Assembly (NCBI GenBank): GCA_045543095.1
Contig: JAZQMC010000009.1
Coordinates: 52,363 to 116,362, forward strand
DNA: 64,000 nt
Reading direction: 5' to 3'
Source: Fimenecus sp045543095
GTDB taxonomy: Bacteria; Bacillota; Clostridia; Oscillospirales; Acutalibacteraceae
Both the position numbers and the translations under genes were made by a program. The notes under the pieces are model-generated. The model saw only the letters and a program-made list of their open reading frames with translations. It did not search any database and was not told where the DNA came from. Positions 34,686 through 43,103 of the stretch are shown here, one piece after another. The stretch's first letter is position 1. Every line of letters starts with the position of its first letter.

Positions 34686-35693
34686 TTATGCATACACACC
34701 ACACCAAGTAATATCAACTGCAGGATATTTACCGCGTTTTGTGGGCATTGCACCGATATTGATAATAATTTCGTCGCCTTTTTGAACTTCAAGTTCAATA
34801 TATTCTTTACCTTGGTCATCAGTTAAGACATCTGCTTCAGTTGTTCTCTGTGCAGAATTTCTGTTATTAGTAACAACTAAAATGCTGTCTTTTGATTCTT
34901 CAACAATACAGAAACGAATTGTGCCTGTTTTTTCAGCTTTATATTCATAGTAATAACCGGTTTCTACACCTGCTGCAAGGCTCTTATCAAATTCGCCTGT
35001 AAGCTTTGAAATCTTTTCGGGGTTTGCAAATGAACCCTTGAGGTTTGCAAACTTGATTGTAAAACTCTTTGCAGTTGAACCGCTGTTACCAATCTGGAAT
35101 GAAACTGCGTCACTTGCCAAAGCATTCGGAACTTTGAATGAAACCTTACCGTTTTTAGCTGTATACTTTGTACCATCACAGATAACATAAGCATTGGGGT
35201 CATTAATTGTGAGATACATACCACCTACACGATAAATATCATAATAGAGTTCTTTACCTGCAGGAACTTTTGCTGTTTTTACCGCAAAATCATCGCCCGG
35301 TGTTTCAAGATAAGGTTGGTCTTTACTGCCTGCACCGAGGATTTCATCACCTTCGGGATTTGTAGCTGTTGGTTTCTGTACAGCTGTTGTGTTCTCGCCT
35401 TTATTACTGCTGTTTGTTTTATCTTCTTCTGTGTTCTGTGTATCTTCTTCAGAACTTGAGCTTTCTTCACTTGAAGAATCTTCTTCAGAGGAACTTACAT
35501 CTTCAGTTGTTGAAGTTGATGAACCATCATCATTTGCGTTTGCTACATATTCGTTAGAATTTGTATCGTCGGGGTCTGTGTTTGCGGGCTTATCGCTTGT
35601 TGCAATTACAACGGCAACAACTGCGATAACAACTGCAAGAACACCTGCAACAATACCGATAATTACTTTTTTGTCTAATTTTTTCTTATCCAT
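34686..35693 (-). CDS. Membrane-anchored protein with Ser/Glu-rich stalk and PPC-like beta domain
   Basis: 335 residues: basic start (MDKKKLDKK), one membrane helix at 10-31, a low-complexity Thr/Asp/Ser/Glu stalk to about residue 115 (including SSSEEDSSSEESSSSEED), then a beta-rich extracellular domain (residues about 120-335) with the segments AGVETGYYYEYKAEKTGT and GDEIIINIGA, resembling PPC-like domains of the neighbouring proteins. No family recognised. Its ATG overlaps the stop of the preceding lipoprotein as TAATG. It is the last gene before the terminator of the five-gene thioredoxin-like operon, and so probably a surface partner of its products. Confidence 0.75.
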   Translation of the reverse strand: MDKKKLDKKVIIGIVAGVLAVVIAVVAVVIATSDKPANTDPDDTNSNEYVANANDDGSSTSTTEDVSSSEEDSSSEESSSSEEDTQNTEEDKTNSSNKGENTTAVQKPTATNPEGDEILGAGSKDQPYLETPGDDFAVKTAKVPAGKELYYDIYRVGGMYLTINDPNAYVICDGTKYTAKNGKVSFKVPNALASDAVSFQIGNSGSTAKSFTIKFANLKGSFANPEKISKLTGEFDKSLAAGVETGYYYEYKAEKTGTIRFCIVEESKDSILVVTNNRNSAQRTTEADVLTDDQGKEYIELEVQKGDEIIINIGAMPTKRGKYPAVDITWCGVYA

Positions 35694-36103
35694 TATGCCA
35701 CCGCCTTAACTGTAAGTGTATATTCGGTTGCACCATCTTCAAGGTAAACTTCTGCTTCACCTGTGTATTCATATCCTTCAGGACAAGACATTACAGATAA
35801 TTTGTAGCCGTCTGTTACTTCAATAGTGAATGTTGCTACACCGTTATCGTCTGTTTTTGCGGGAACACAAGCATCTTTGCAAAGCTGAACCATAACTCCT
35901 GAAACTGCGTTGCCCACTTCATCAACAACAGTTACTTTAAAGCCTTTGTTTTCAACAGGATTTTCATTTTCTGTCTGCTGATTTTCAGTAGTTGTAGTTG
36001 TGGTAGTTGTTGTTTTACCGTCATCATTGCCACCGCAAGCACAGAAGCAGAAAAGTATTCCGAGTGCTAACAAAGCTACCAAAACTTTCTTTAAGTTTTT
36101 CAT
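35693..36103 (-). CDS. Small lipoprotein with Thr-rich linker and Ig-like (carboxypeptidase-regulatory-like) domain
   Basis: 136 residues with a lipoprotein signal (LFCFCAC, cysteine at about 23), a nine-threonine run encoded by mixed ACN codons, and one beta-sandwich of the carboxypeptidase regulatory or Cna-B-like type (FKVTVVDEVGNAVSGVMVQL, then DDNGVATFTIE). Similar domains open the two thioredoxin-like proteins upstream in the same operon. AGAGG precedes the ATG. No enzymatic motif; probably a surface adaptor. Confidence 0.75.
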   Translation of the reverse strand: MKNLKKVLVALLALGILFCFCACGGNDDGKTTTTTTTTTENQQTENENPVENKGFKVTVVDEVGNAVSGVMVQLCKDACVPAKTDDNGVATFTIEVTDGYKLSVMSCPEGYEYTGEAEVYLEDGATEYTLTVKAVA

Positions 36104-36125
36104 TTTATATACCTCTTTTATTAAA

Positions 36126-36983
36126 TTATTCTATATCACTGATATTTCTGATTAAAGTCTGCTTGTAATCGTCTGCAGTAAAGAATTCAAATACTTTTGT
36201 GAACTCTTCTTTACTTGTCACCGCACCCCTATGAATTAAACAGATTGTACCGTAACGGTCAATTACAACAGTTGTAGGATAAGCTGTAATCTGCAATACA
36301 TCTGCCCAATCAGCAACCTCTGCAGACATTGGGAAAGTCAACTCATTCTCAACTGCATAAGCAGAAACTGTTGCATCTGTTCCGTCATAAGGATTGATTG
36401 CGAGTAATTCAATTTCATCCTGATAATCAATATAAGCCTGTTGCAAATATGGAAACTCCATTTTGCAGGGCTGACAATTGATATACCAGAAATTAAGGAC
36501 TACTGCCTTTTTAGTTTTAAGTAAATCAGAAATTTTATATTCTTTGCCGTCAGTTGCTTTCACCGAAAAATCGTGAACTACACTACCCAGTTTGTAAGTT
36601 GCACCTGACATATCATTTGCATCGCCCAAAACTGTTTCAAGTGAAATTTTTGTGTTTTCGCTGTTGATTTCGTACTTATCTTCAATTTTATAACCATTCA
36701 AATCTTCATCAATAACCGCATAATAAATTTTTGATGATTCGGCATCAAATTTTATTGTACCGTCGCGGTCAGTTTCTGCTGCCCACTGAAGATTTTTAAG
36801 TTCGCCATCTTTATAAACCTTGACCATTACATTGTCAAGGGCTAAACCGCCGACAGTTTTAATTTGAATAGTATATTGCACTTTTGGGTTATTCTTGTCT
36901 GTGTTGTTACAACCCGCAAACAGAATACACAACACCAAAGCAACTGATATAATTGATAAAATCTTTTTCTTAAGCATAGTCAT
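36126..36983 (-). CDS. TlpA-like thioredoxin lipoprotein with N-terminal Ig-like domain
   Basis: 285 residues. Lipoprotein signal with Cys25 (LFAGC); Ig-like domain at about 35-115 (KTVGGLALDNVMVKVYKDG, DRDGTIKFD); thioredoxin fold of the TlpA/ResA type at about 130-285 with the active site NCQPC (Cys170, Cys173) and cis-proline in AYPTT (Pro236). It should act outside the membrane on protein or small-molecule disulfides. The start is uncertain: ATG 36983 or 36977, no clear Shine-Dalgarno; the gene begins within a few bases of the stop of the module lipoprotein (36988), suggesting re-initiation. A larger paralogue with the same two domains lies two genes upstream. Confidence 0.85.
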   Translation of the reverse strand: MTMLKKKILSIISVALVLCILFAGCNNTDKNNPKVQYTIQIKTVGGLALDNVMVKVYKDGELKNLQWAAETDRDGTIKFDAESSKIYYAVIDEDLNGYKIEDKYEINSENTKISLETVLGDANDMSGATYKLGSVVHDFSVKATDGKEYKISDLLKTKKAVVLNFWYINCQPCKMEFPYLQQAYIDYQDEIELLAINPYDGTDATVSAYAVENELTFPMSAEVADWADVLQITAYPTTVVIDRYGTICLIHRGAVTSKEEFTKVFEFFTADDYKQTLIRNISDIE

Positions 36984-36987
36984 CTGA

Positions 36988-38214
36988 TTAGTCAATATAG
37001 CAACACATCAAAAGCCAAGCGATTTCAGCATTGATTGTTGCATCGTTGTTACCTGCTGCATCCTTGAAGATATAACCAGAGCTTTCAATATCCCACCAAC
37101 CAACATAACCGCCACGCTGTTGAATGATATATTTCAAATCTTCTGTAAGAGGATAAACACCCTCTGCCTCATCTACATATTCAATATATTCGAGAAGACA
37201 TTCAGAATAGCTTTCTTTTTTAACGAATTCATCATTTTCGTCAAAGAAATACTTTGTAACACCTGAACGGTCAAGCATTGTCTGGAAGCAAGCAATATAA
37301 TCACAATCTTCTGCAAGACGAACAAGTACCAGAGGACCATTTTCAGAGTTGAGATGATAGAAACCGTCGTTTTTATTAAACACAAATTTATATGTATCTG
37401 TTGAAGCGGTCAAATCAAACTCTTTAATCTCTTTGCCTGCGGGTAATGTGTATTCAGAAAGTTCAACTGTTTTCTTGTAAATTGTCCAAGGTTCGTCGGC
37501 AAGAGTTTTGATTGCGTCGCCAAGACGATTAATTGCAAGGATACAATTCTTTGAATCTGCATCGAGTACATCAACACCGATAACATAGGTTGATGTGCCG
37601 CTTTCACCTGTACCAATCATACTTGCACTTACTGAAACTGTAAATTTGTTATTTACAACCTCTGCAACATTATTGCTCTGTACAAAATGAGGAGCACCAT
37701 AATAGCCAATTTCTGTTTTTGCATCACCGATTATTGAAAATTCGTAGTTACCTGCCTCTTTAGGTGTGAAAAGGAAATAATTTCTGTTTTCATTTGTGAG
37801 TTCTACATAAGTACAACCAACTGAAACATTGTATGCCTCTAATTCATTTGAACCAACATAAAGTGTTATGGGCTCTGATGTTTTGTAAGCCAAAATCAAA
37901 TCTATTTCGTTTTCACTTGCCGTAACTTTTGTGCTCTCATCATAGTAATACTCGATTTCACTGTCAGTAAATGACAGTGAAACAGTATATTCACCTTTAG
38001 GAAGTTTTTTTGTTGCTAAACCGTTTTCGTCACAAGCCTGCATACCAACTTTTTCGCCGTTCTGCATAAAGTTTACAACCACACCCGATGTATAAGGGTT
38101 GCCGAGTGCATCTTTAACGGTTACCTTGTATGTTTTCTCGCCGCCACAAGCTGTAAAACTTGCAAGCATACATACCACTAAAATAATAGCAATAAAACCT
38201 TTAAATTTTTTCAT
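36988..38214 (-). CDS. Lipoprotein with Ig-like, PPC-like and shared C-terminal module
   Basis: 408 residues: lipoprotein signal ending at Cys23 (SFTACGG); Ig-like domain at 28-110 (VTVKDALGNPYTSGVVVNF); PPC-like beta domain at about 115-220; and at 279-406 the shared module (NKNDGFYHLNSENGPLVL, VYPLTEDL, GGYVGWW, ending LLMCCY) that is clearly homologous to the C-terminal part of the sortase-anchored protein and to two copies in the thioredoxin-like membrane protein upstream. Function not recognised; the conserved tryptophan, CC and tyrosine at the end suggest a real fold rather than a linker. AAGGAG precedes the start; 38 bases separate it from the upstream gene. Confidence 0.78.
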   Translation of the reverse strand: MKKFKGFIAIILVVCMLASFTACGGEKTYKVTVKDALGNPYTSGVVVNFMQNGEKVGMQACDENGLATKKLPKGEYTVSLSFTDSEIEYYYDESTKVTASENEIDLILAYKTSEPITLYVGSNELEAYNVSVGCTYVELTNENRNYFLFTPKEAGNYEFSIIGDAKTEIGYYGAPHFVQSNNVAEVVNNKFTVSVSASMIGTGESGTSTYVIGVDVLDADSKNCILAINRLGDAIKTLADEPWTIYKKTVELSEYTLPAGKEIKEFDLTASTDTYKFVFNKNDGFYHLNSENGPLVLVRLAEDCDYIACFQTMLDRSGVTKYFFDENDEFVKKESYSECLLEYIEYVDEAEGVYPLTEDLKYIIQQRGGYVGWWDIESSGYIFKDAAGNNDATINAEIAWLLMCCYID

Positions 38215-38252
38215 TTTTCAAACTCCTTTTCTAATTATTAAAGAGTTAAAAA

Positions 38253-41063
38253 TTATTTGCTTAAATTATCGTAGTAATAACAAAGCTTAATCCAAGAATT
38301 ATCTACACCCTCAAATGTGTATTTATCCATAAGAAGTTGTAAGAGTTCTGCAAGTCTTTCATCAACCACTACACAACCGTCTTTTTCTGTGCCTGACTTA
38401 TCAATTTTCTTTGCATAAGCACGCATTTCAGCAGTTAAATCAGGACCGTCGCCATGATAACGACCTGCATAAATATCTTCAAGTTGATAGATTTCTGCAT
38501 TTGCATCATAGTCTCCGCCCCAAAGCTTTTTGAGGTATTCATCAGTTTTCTTCACATCGTTGTCATTCTGTGCCATATAAGCAAGAATTTCGCCGTCAGT
38601 TTCAGATTTACTAAAATCAAAACCGCCCATTTCAATCATTTCAATAATTGAATGGTCAAAAATACTTGTAAGACCTGTGAAGTCAGCATAAATCAAACTA
38701 TTACTCTCTGATTCATAATATTTACCGTTTTTGAGTACAGGAGTGATACCACCTGAAATAATGTCATACATTACGTCACCTGTTGCATCACTGTCATAAG
38801 TGAAGTAACCCGGTGCACAAGCACGGAAGAGTGTATATGATGAGCCGAGATATTCAACATCATACTTAATTGTACCTGTTGCATAAACATCCCAGAAAGC
38901 CATATTGATATAGTATGACTTGCCTGCCTCCATATAATAAACCATTGAACAGTTTATTGTATCTGTATACATTCTTTCATCGTGCTCATAAGTATAAATC
39001 ACTTCACCGTTACTATTGAAAATCCAAGCATCAATACCCTCTGCATAATCACTCTTTGATGTGAAACGATATACACCTGATTTTGTAGGCTTGAACTCTG
39101 AGAACATACCTCGCGGAAGAATTGCTCTGTCATAATAGAAATAGTTGCTTGAAACATTTTTGCCGAGAGTTGTCTTATATGCTGAGAAGGTTGCAAGACC
39201 TTTGATTGGGTCTTCAAGCTGTTTTGCATTTTTACCATAAGCCTGATAATATTTACAAACCTTGAGCCATTCATTAGCATCATCTTCAAAGCCTGCAACT
39301 TCTGCAACCTGCTTAAGCATTTCTGCAAGTTCTTTATTTACGGTACAAACACCATTGATTGTTGAGTTTGAAGCATAAGAGAAGTATTCAACCATTCCCT
39401 TGCCACCGTCTTTTTTATAATCATAAAGTTTAACACCATCTTTATCAGCGTCACCTGCATAAACTATGTCATGAAGTGATTCTTCTTCATTGAACTGTGT
39501 ATAGTTCATAAGGTCAGCAAGAAGAAGCGGGCCGTTTGCAGAACCGACGTGATAATAACCATCCTTTTCGTTGTAAACTATATCAACATAAGAGAATGTA
39601 TCGTCTTCATTTTCTACTGCAGCCTGACGAGGAAGATATGTTGCAACATCAATATCAGCCTCATTAACAACACGCATATTGTCAATATAAACGGTATCGT
39701 CACCTTCTGCACCATCACTATCTTTGAGGAAACAAAGAGCAACTTCATAAGTGCCGTCTTTATCAGCAACTACAGGATAGCAGGACTGCCAACTTTCTTT
39801 ATCAGATACACCGGAAATCTGGAAAATATCTTCATCGTTTACTATTACATATAATACATCACAAAGGTGTTCAGAGGAAATTAAATAATCAAAACCGAGC
39901 GCCTGACCTTTTTTGAGCTCAACATCGGCATACATAATTGCATAAGAATCGTCAATACCCACATTCGAAGCATAAATACAAGACTGACCAAGCTTCTCGC
40001 CCTCAATAAATGGCCAGATATACTCTGCATTTTTATCTTCAGTTTCGGGACGGTATGTTACATTGATATTGCCTTTGTTGATTAACTCTGCAATTTTATC
40101 AGATTTTGGCATTTCAACATTTGGTTTAATCTGTGTAACCAAGTCACCGATACCGTTTACACAAAGTTTCTGCTCATAGTTCTTTGCTGTAAAATGGTCA
40201 AACGCAGAAACCCAAGGTCTTTTGCTTGTAACAGCACCTGATTCAACGAGGCAGATTACACCATATCGGTCAATCATAATTGTTGTGGGATAACCCTGAA
40301 TACCAAAAGTATTTGACCATGAAGAAGGACAAGATGCCATTGGGAATGAAAGGCCATACTGTTCTTTAAAGGTTTTAACTGCTGCTGTGTCATCCATTGG
40401 GTCCAATGCAATTACTTCAACATTTTCTTTGTATTCGTCATAAACAGTATTAATAAGAGGGAACTCCTCAACACACCAAGAGCAAGTTGTGTACCAGAAG
40501 TTAAGCACTACCAAATCTTTCTTTTTAAGAACATCAGACAGCTTAATTTCTTTACCACTCTCGGCCTCCATAACAGTGAAATCATACATTACATCACCAA
40601 GACCAAGAGTTGCAGCAGAAAGGTCTTCGTCGGTGATAAGTGAAGATGTTAAAACAATATTAGCAACTTCATCATCAAACTTATAACTGTCATCAACCTT
40701 ATAGCCTTTTGCTACACCCTGAAGTTCAATTGCATATTTACTGCTTTTAGGAAGATTAAAGGTAACATTACCGTTTTCATCGGTTTTACCCATATCTGCC
40801 ATATTTTCTTTCTTTTTGCTGTCATAAATATAGACATCAAGTTCGGACATTGCCATACCGCCTGCAGTTTTAACATTAACGGTATATGTAGTATTTTCGC
40901 CGGGTGTTTCACTGCCGAAACTTTCACCGCCACCAAGCACAACTGCGGCAATAACTCCGCCCACGATGGCTAAAACTAAAACACTTGCGAGAACAATTAA
41001 GAGAATCTTTTTCTTTTTATCAAGAGCCTTAACCTTTCCCAATAATTCTTTAACTTTTTTCAT
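38253..41063 (-). CDS. Membrane-anchored TlpA-like thioredoxin protein with two copies of the shared module
   Basis: 936 residues: basic N-terminus, one membrane helix at 19-44, Ig-like domain at 58-140 (KTAGGMAMSELDVYIYDSK), TlpA-type thioredoxin domain at about 155-300 with active site TCSWC (Cys194, Cys197) and cis-proline in GYPTT, a CBM-like jelly roll at about 330-470 (ending DDTVYIDNMRVV), module copy 1 at 494-606 (YNEKDGYYHVGSANGPLL ... WLKVCKYY), a PPC-like domain at 640-740 and module copy 2 at 776-931 (KNGKYYESESNSLIYADF ... WIKLCYYY). The catalytic side is extracytoplasmic. ATG 41063 follows AGGAGG. First gene of a five-gene operon. Substrates unknown. Confidence 0.82.
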   Translation of the reverse strand: MKKVKELLGKVKALDKKKKILLIVLASVLVLAIVGGVIAAVVLGGGESFGSETPGENTTYTVNVKTAGGMAMSELDVYIYDSKKKENMADMGKTDENGNVTFNLPKSSKYAIELQGVAKGYKVDDSYKFDDEVANIVLTSSLITDEDLSAATLGLGDVMYDFTVMEAESGKEIKLSDVLKKKDLVVLNFWYTTCSWCVEEFPLINTVYDEYKENVEVIALDPMDDTAAVKTFKEQYGLSFPMASCPSSWSNTFGIQGYPTTIMIDRYGVICLVESGAVTSKRPWVSAFDHFTAKNYEQKLCVNGIGDLVTQIKPNVEMPKSDKIAELINKGNINVTYRPETEDKNAEYIWPFIEGEKLGQSCIYASNVGIDDSYAIMYADVELKKGQALGFDYLISSEHLCDVLYVIVNDEDIFQISGVSDKESWQSCYPVVADKDGTYEVALCFLKDSDGAEGDDTVYIDNMRVVNEADIDVATYLPRQAAVENEDDTFSYVDIVYNEKDGYYHVGSANGPLLLADLMNYTQFNEEESLHDIVYAGDADKDGVKLYDYKKDGGKGMVEYFSYASNSTINGVCTVNKELAEMLKQVAEVAGFEDDANEWLKVCKYYQAYGKNAKQLEDPIKGLATFSAYKTTLGKNVSSNYFYYDRAILPRGMFSEFKPTKSGVYRFTSKSDYAEGIDAWIFNSNGEVIYTYEHDERMYTDTINCSMVYYMEAGKSYYINMAFWDVYATGTIKYDVEYLGSSYTLFRACAPGYFTYDSDATGDVMYDIISGGITPVLKNGKYYESESNSLIYADFTGLTSIFDHSIIEMIEMGGFDFSKSETDGEILAYMAQNDNDVKKTDEYLKKLWGGDYDANAEIYQLEDIYAGRYHGDGPDLTAEMRAYAKKIDKSGTEKDGCVVVDERLAELLQLLMDKYTFEGVDNSWIKLCYYYDNLSK

Positions 41064-41129
41064 AGTTCCTCCTATTGACCTGTCAAAGTTATTTTGCATA
41101 AGGGCAAATTTTGCCTTATAATTCAGTAT

Positions 41130-41159
41130 ATTTTACCATAAATGGTATTTAATCGTCAA
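41130..41159 (-). promoter_or_regulatory. Promoter and palindromic operator candidate of the extracellular thioredoxin operon
   Basis: Minus-strand TTGACG (41159-41154), 18-bp spacer, TAAAAT (41135-41130). A perfect palindrome TACCAT-AA-ATGGTA (41134-41147) overlaps the -10 and spacer, placed where a repressor would act. A second dyad, ATAAGGGCAAA facing TTTTGCCTTAT (41098-41119), follows near the expected transcription start. Confidence 0.65.
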
Positions 41160-41202
41160 TAGAAAATGCAATATTTAAAAACATTAAAGTAATAACAAAA
41201 TA

Positions 41203-41245
41203 AAATATCGAATTCTGTCGTTGATACAAACAGAATCCGATATTT
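41203..41245 (-). terminator. Terminator of spoIVB
   Basis: 16-bp stem with one G-U on the minus strand (AAATATCGGATTCTGT facing ACAGAATTCGATATTT), followed by TATTTTGTTATT; it starts 4 bases after the spoIVB stop. Confidence 0.8.
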
Positions 41246-41249
41246 ATTT

Positions 41250-42482
41250 TTATGCGGCGTCCTGCGAAATCTCTTCTGACATATTTTCTGCCGTATCAAT
41301 CATTTTTTCTACAAAAATCGCGTAGCCTTTGGTGGGGTCATTAACGAAAACATGGGTTACAGCACCTACAAGTTTTCCGTTCTGAATTATAGGTGAGCCA
41401 CTCATTCCCTGAACAATTCCGCCGGTTTTTTCGAGTAATGCTTTGTCAATAACTTCTATTATCATATCTTTATTAACCGAATCCGAATTAGAGAATATCT
41501 TTTTTATTTCAATATCATATCCTTTTACTCCACCATCATCTAAAGTACAATATATTTTCGCAGCACCTGTTGTAACTTCTTGTTTTACTGCAACGGGAAT
41601 CAATTCTGTTTTGGTTATTTTTGTAAAACCATATACACCCATATCATCATTCAAACAAAGTTCCCCTTTAGATTTACCCGTTATTACACCGCATAGTTCA
41701 CCTACACTCCCCGCACAGCTCTTATAAATGCCTTTCACATAGGCAGAATAAACATCCCCAGAATACATAGGCATTATTTCGTTAGTATCAACATCATAAA
41801 TTCCATGGCCAAGACCTGCAAAGGAATTATCTAATGAATTATAAAAAGTAACTGTTCCAAGACCAGCGGTACTGTCACGCACCCAAAGTCCTGCTTTATA
41901 TTTCCCTAAAGTTTTTTCTTTATAGGTTTTAAATTCAATATTTATATTTCGGTTATTACGGACTATACTAAAATTCATTTTATTACCATTACTCTTTTGT
42001 ATTTCATTTGCAAGTTCTTTAGTTGATGTTATCTTCTTATTATTTATCGACTTTATTATATCCCCTGCTTTAAGTCCTGCTTCATCAGCAGGATTTACCT
42101 TACCATTTTCTGTATCTATAACATCGGTGTCTACCACAAGTACACCGTCGGTATAGAGTTTAACACCGAAAAGTTCACCGCCCAAAACTACATATTTTCT
42201 TTTTGAGTTGGTGATTTCAGCCGTTTTTACGGGAATAATATTAAAAAGTTCAATTTCGGCTTCATTATGTGAAGCTCGGGCAGTCCCCGATGCAACCTCT
42301 TTTTCGTTTTCCAAATTCAAACGAAACAATGAAATACCAAAAATATTTTTTATTTCATAAGAAGAATTTTCAACTGTTGTTATTTTATCAGGTATATTTT
42401 TCTGTCCCACATATACTAACGAAAATACAACTACACAAAATGCAGTACAGACAGCAGAAAGAAATTTTAAAAATTTACACAA
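41250..42482 (-). CDS. spoIVB: SpoIVB sporulation serine peptidase (S55) with PDZ domain
   Basis: Signalling protease of the forespore: in Bacillus it is secreted into the intermembrane space and triggers late mother-cell sigma activation. 410 residues from TTG 42482, chosen because GGAGG lies seven bases before it; longer readings lack a site. N-terminal membrane helix at about 6-26, PDZ domain around 105-190 (DEAGLKAGDIIKSINNKKI), peptidase S55 domain with His226 in GLGHGIYDVDT and the catalytic serine in GMSGSP (residues 359-364). Its presence indicates a spore-forming lineage. It stands alone here with its own terminator; spo0A, the usual neighbour in Bacillus and many Clostridia, is not next to it. 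Confidence 0.92.
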   Translation of the reverse strand: MCKFLKFLSAVCTAFCVVVFSLVYVGQKNIPDKITTVENSSYEIKNIFGISLFRLNLENEKEVASGTARASHNEAEIELFNIIPVKTAEITNSKRKYVVLGGELFGVKLYTDGVLVVDTDVIDTENGKVNPADEAGLKAGDIIKSINNKKITSTKELANEIQKSNGNKMNFSIVRNNRNINIEFKTYKEKTLGKYKAGLWVRDSTAGLGTVTFYNSLDNSFAGLGHGIYDVDTNEIMPMYSGDVYSAYVKGIYKSCAGSVGELCGVITGKSKGELCLNDDMGVYGFTKITKTELIPVAVKQEVTTGAAKIYCTLDDGGVKGYDIEIKKIFSNSDSVNKDMIIEVIDKALLEKTGGIVQGMSGSPIIQNGKLVGAVTHVFVNDPTKGYAIFVEKMIDTAENMSEEISQDAA

Positions 42483-42549
42483 ATGCTCACCTCCGTACGA
42501 CCGATGCCGCAATAATAATTTGCCACATTCAAAGCTTATTATTTGAGGT

Positions 42550-42603
42550 AAAAAAATCGCTTTACGGCTAAATTTCACTTGAAATGAAAATACCGTAAAG
42601 CGA
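42550..42603 (-). terminator. Terminator of pfkA-aroK
   Basis: Minus-strand stem TCGCTTTACGG / CCGTAAAGCGA (11 bp) with further pairing TTTCA/TGAAA inside the loop, followed by seven T residues; 4 bases after the aroK stop. Confidence 0.88.
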
Positions 42604-42607
42604 ATTT

Positions 42608-43102
42608 TTATTTGTAAAATTTTGTGATTTTTTCAACAGTGCGTTCTGCTGATGAATCTTTTAAATCAAGAATATAATCTGCATATTTTTCATAAAGCGG
42701 AGAACGCTCACAGAAGATGTCGTCAATAGTCTGATTTTTTGAGGCTGCAACACCGCGTGTGCTTATATTATCAAGACGATTTTTGATTTCATCAAGGGGT
42801 ACATTAAGATAGAATACTTTGCCACTCTTTTTAAGATGGTTTATTGCATCTTCACGGAATATAACGCTGCCTCCCGTTGCAATTACACAGTTTTCACATT
42901 CAAGTGATTTAACCGCATCTGCTTCGCAATCAAGAAATGCTTCAATTCCGTCACTATCAATTATATTCTGTAAAAGTCTTTTTTCGCGTTGCTGAATAAT
43001 CAAATCTGTATCAACAAAACCAATACCCAAGGTTTTTGCAAGTATAACACCGACTGTACTTTTACCACAACCGGGCATACCGATAAGTATAATATTGGAC
43101 AT
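42608..43102 (-). CDS. aroK: Shikimate kinase
   Basis: Phosphorylates shikimate at O3 in the chorismate pathway. 164 residues, normal length. P-loop GMPGCGKST at 8-16, the substrate-binding DTD at about 33-35, and the conserved TGGSVIF segment. ATG 43102 lies one base after the pfkA stop with no independent Shine-Dalgarno, suggesting re-initiation from pfkA. Other aromatic-pathway genes are not nearby. Confidence 0.93.
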   Translation of the reverse strand: MSNIILIGMPGCGKSTVGVILAKTLGIGFVDTDLIIQQREKRLLQNIIDSDGIEAFLDCEADAVKSLECENCVIATGGSVIFREDAINHLKKSGKVFYLNVPLDEIKNRLDNISTRGVAASKNQTIDDIFCERSPLYEKYADYILDLKDSSAERTVEKITKFYK

Positions 43103-43103
43103 A

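Noticed and set aside
35389..35709. 106-codon Ser/Leu-rich frame on the plus strand
   Set aside because: It is the complement of the Ser/Glu-rich stalk region of the minus-strand gene, which has its own membrane helix and operon context.
35920..36020. Nine-threonine run in the small lipoprotein as a slippage (phase-variation) tract
   Set aside because: The codons are mixed ACN, not a homopolymer or pure short repeat, so strand slippage is not favoured.
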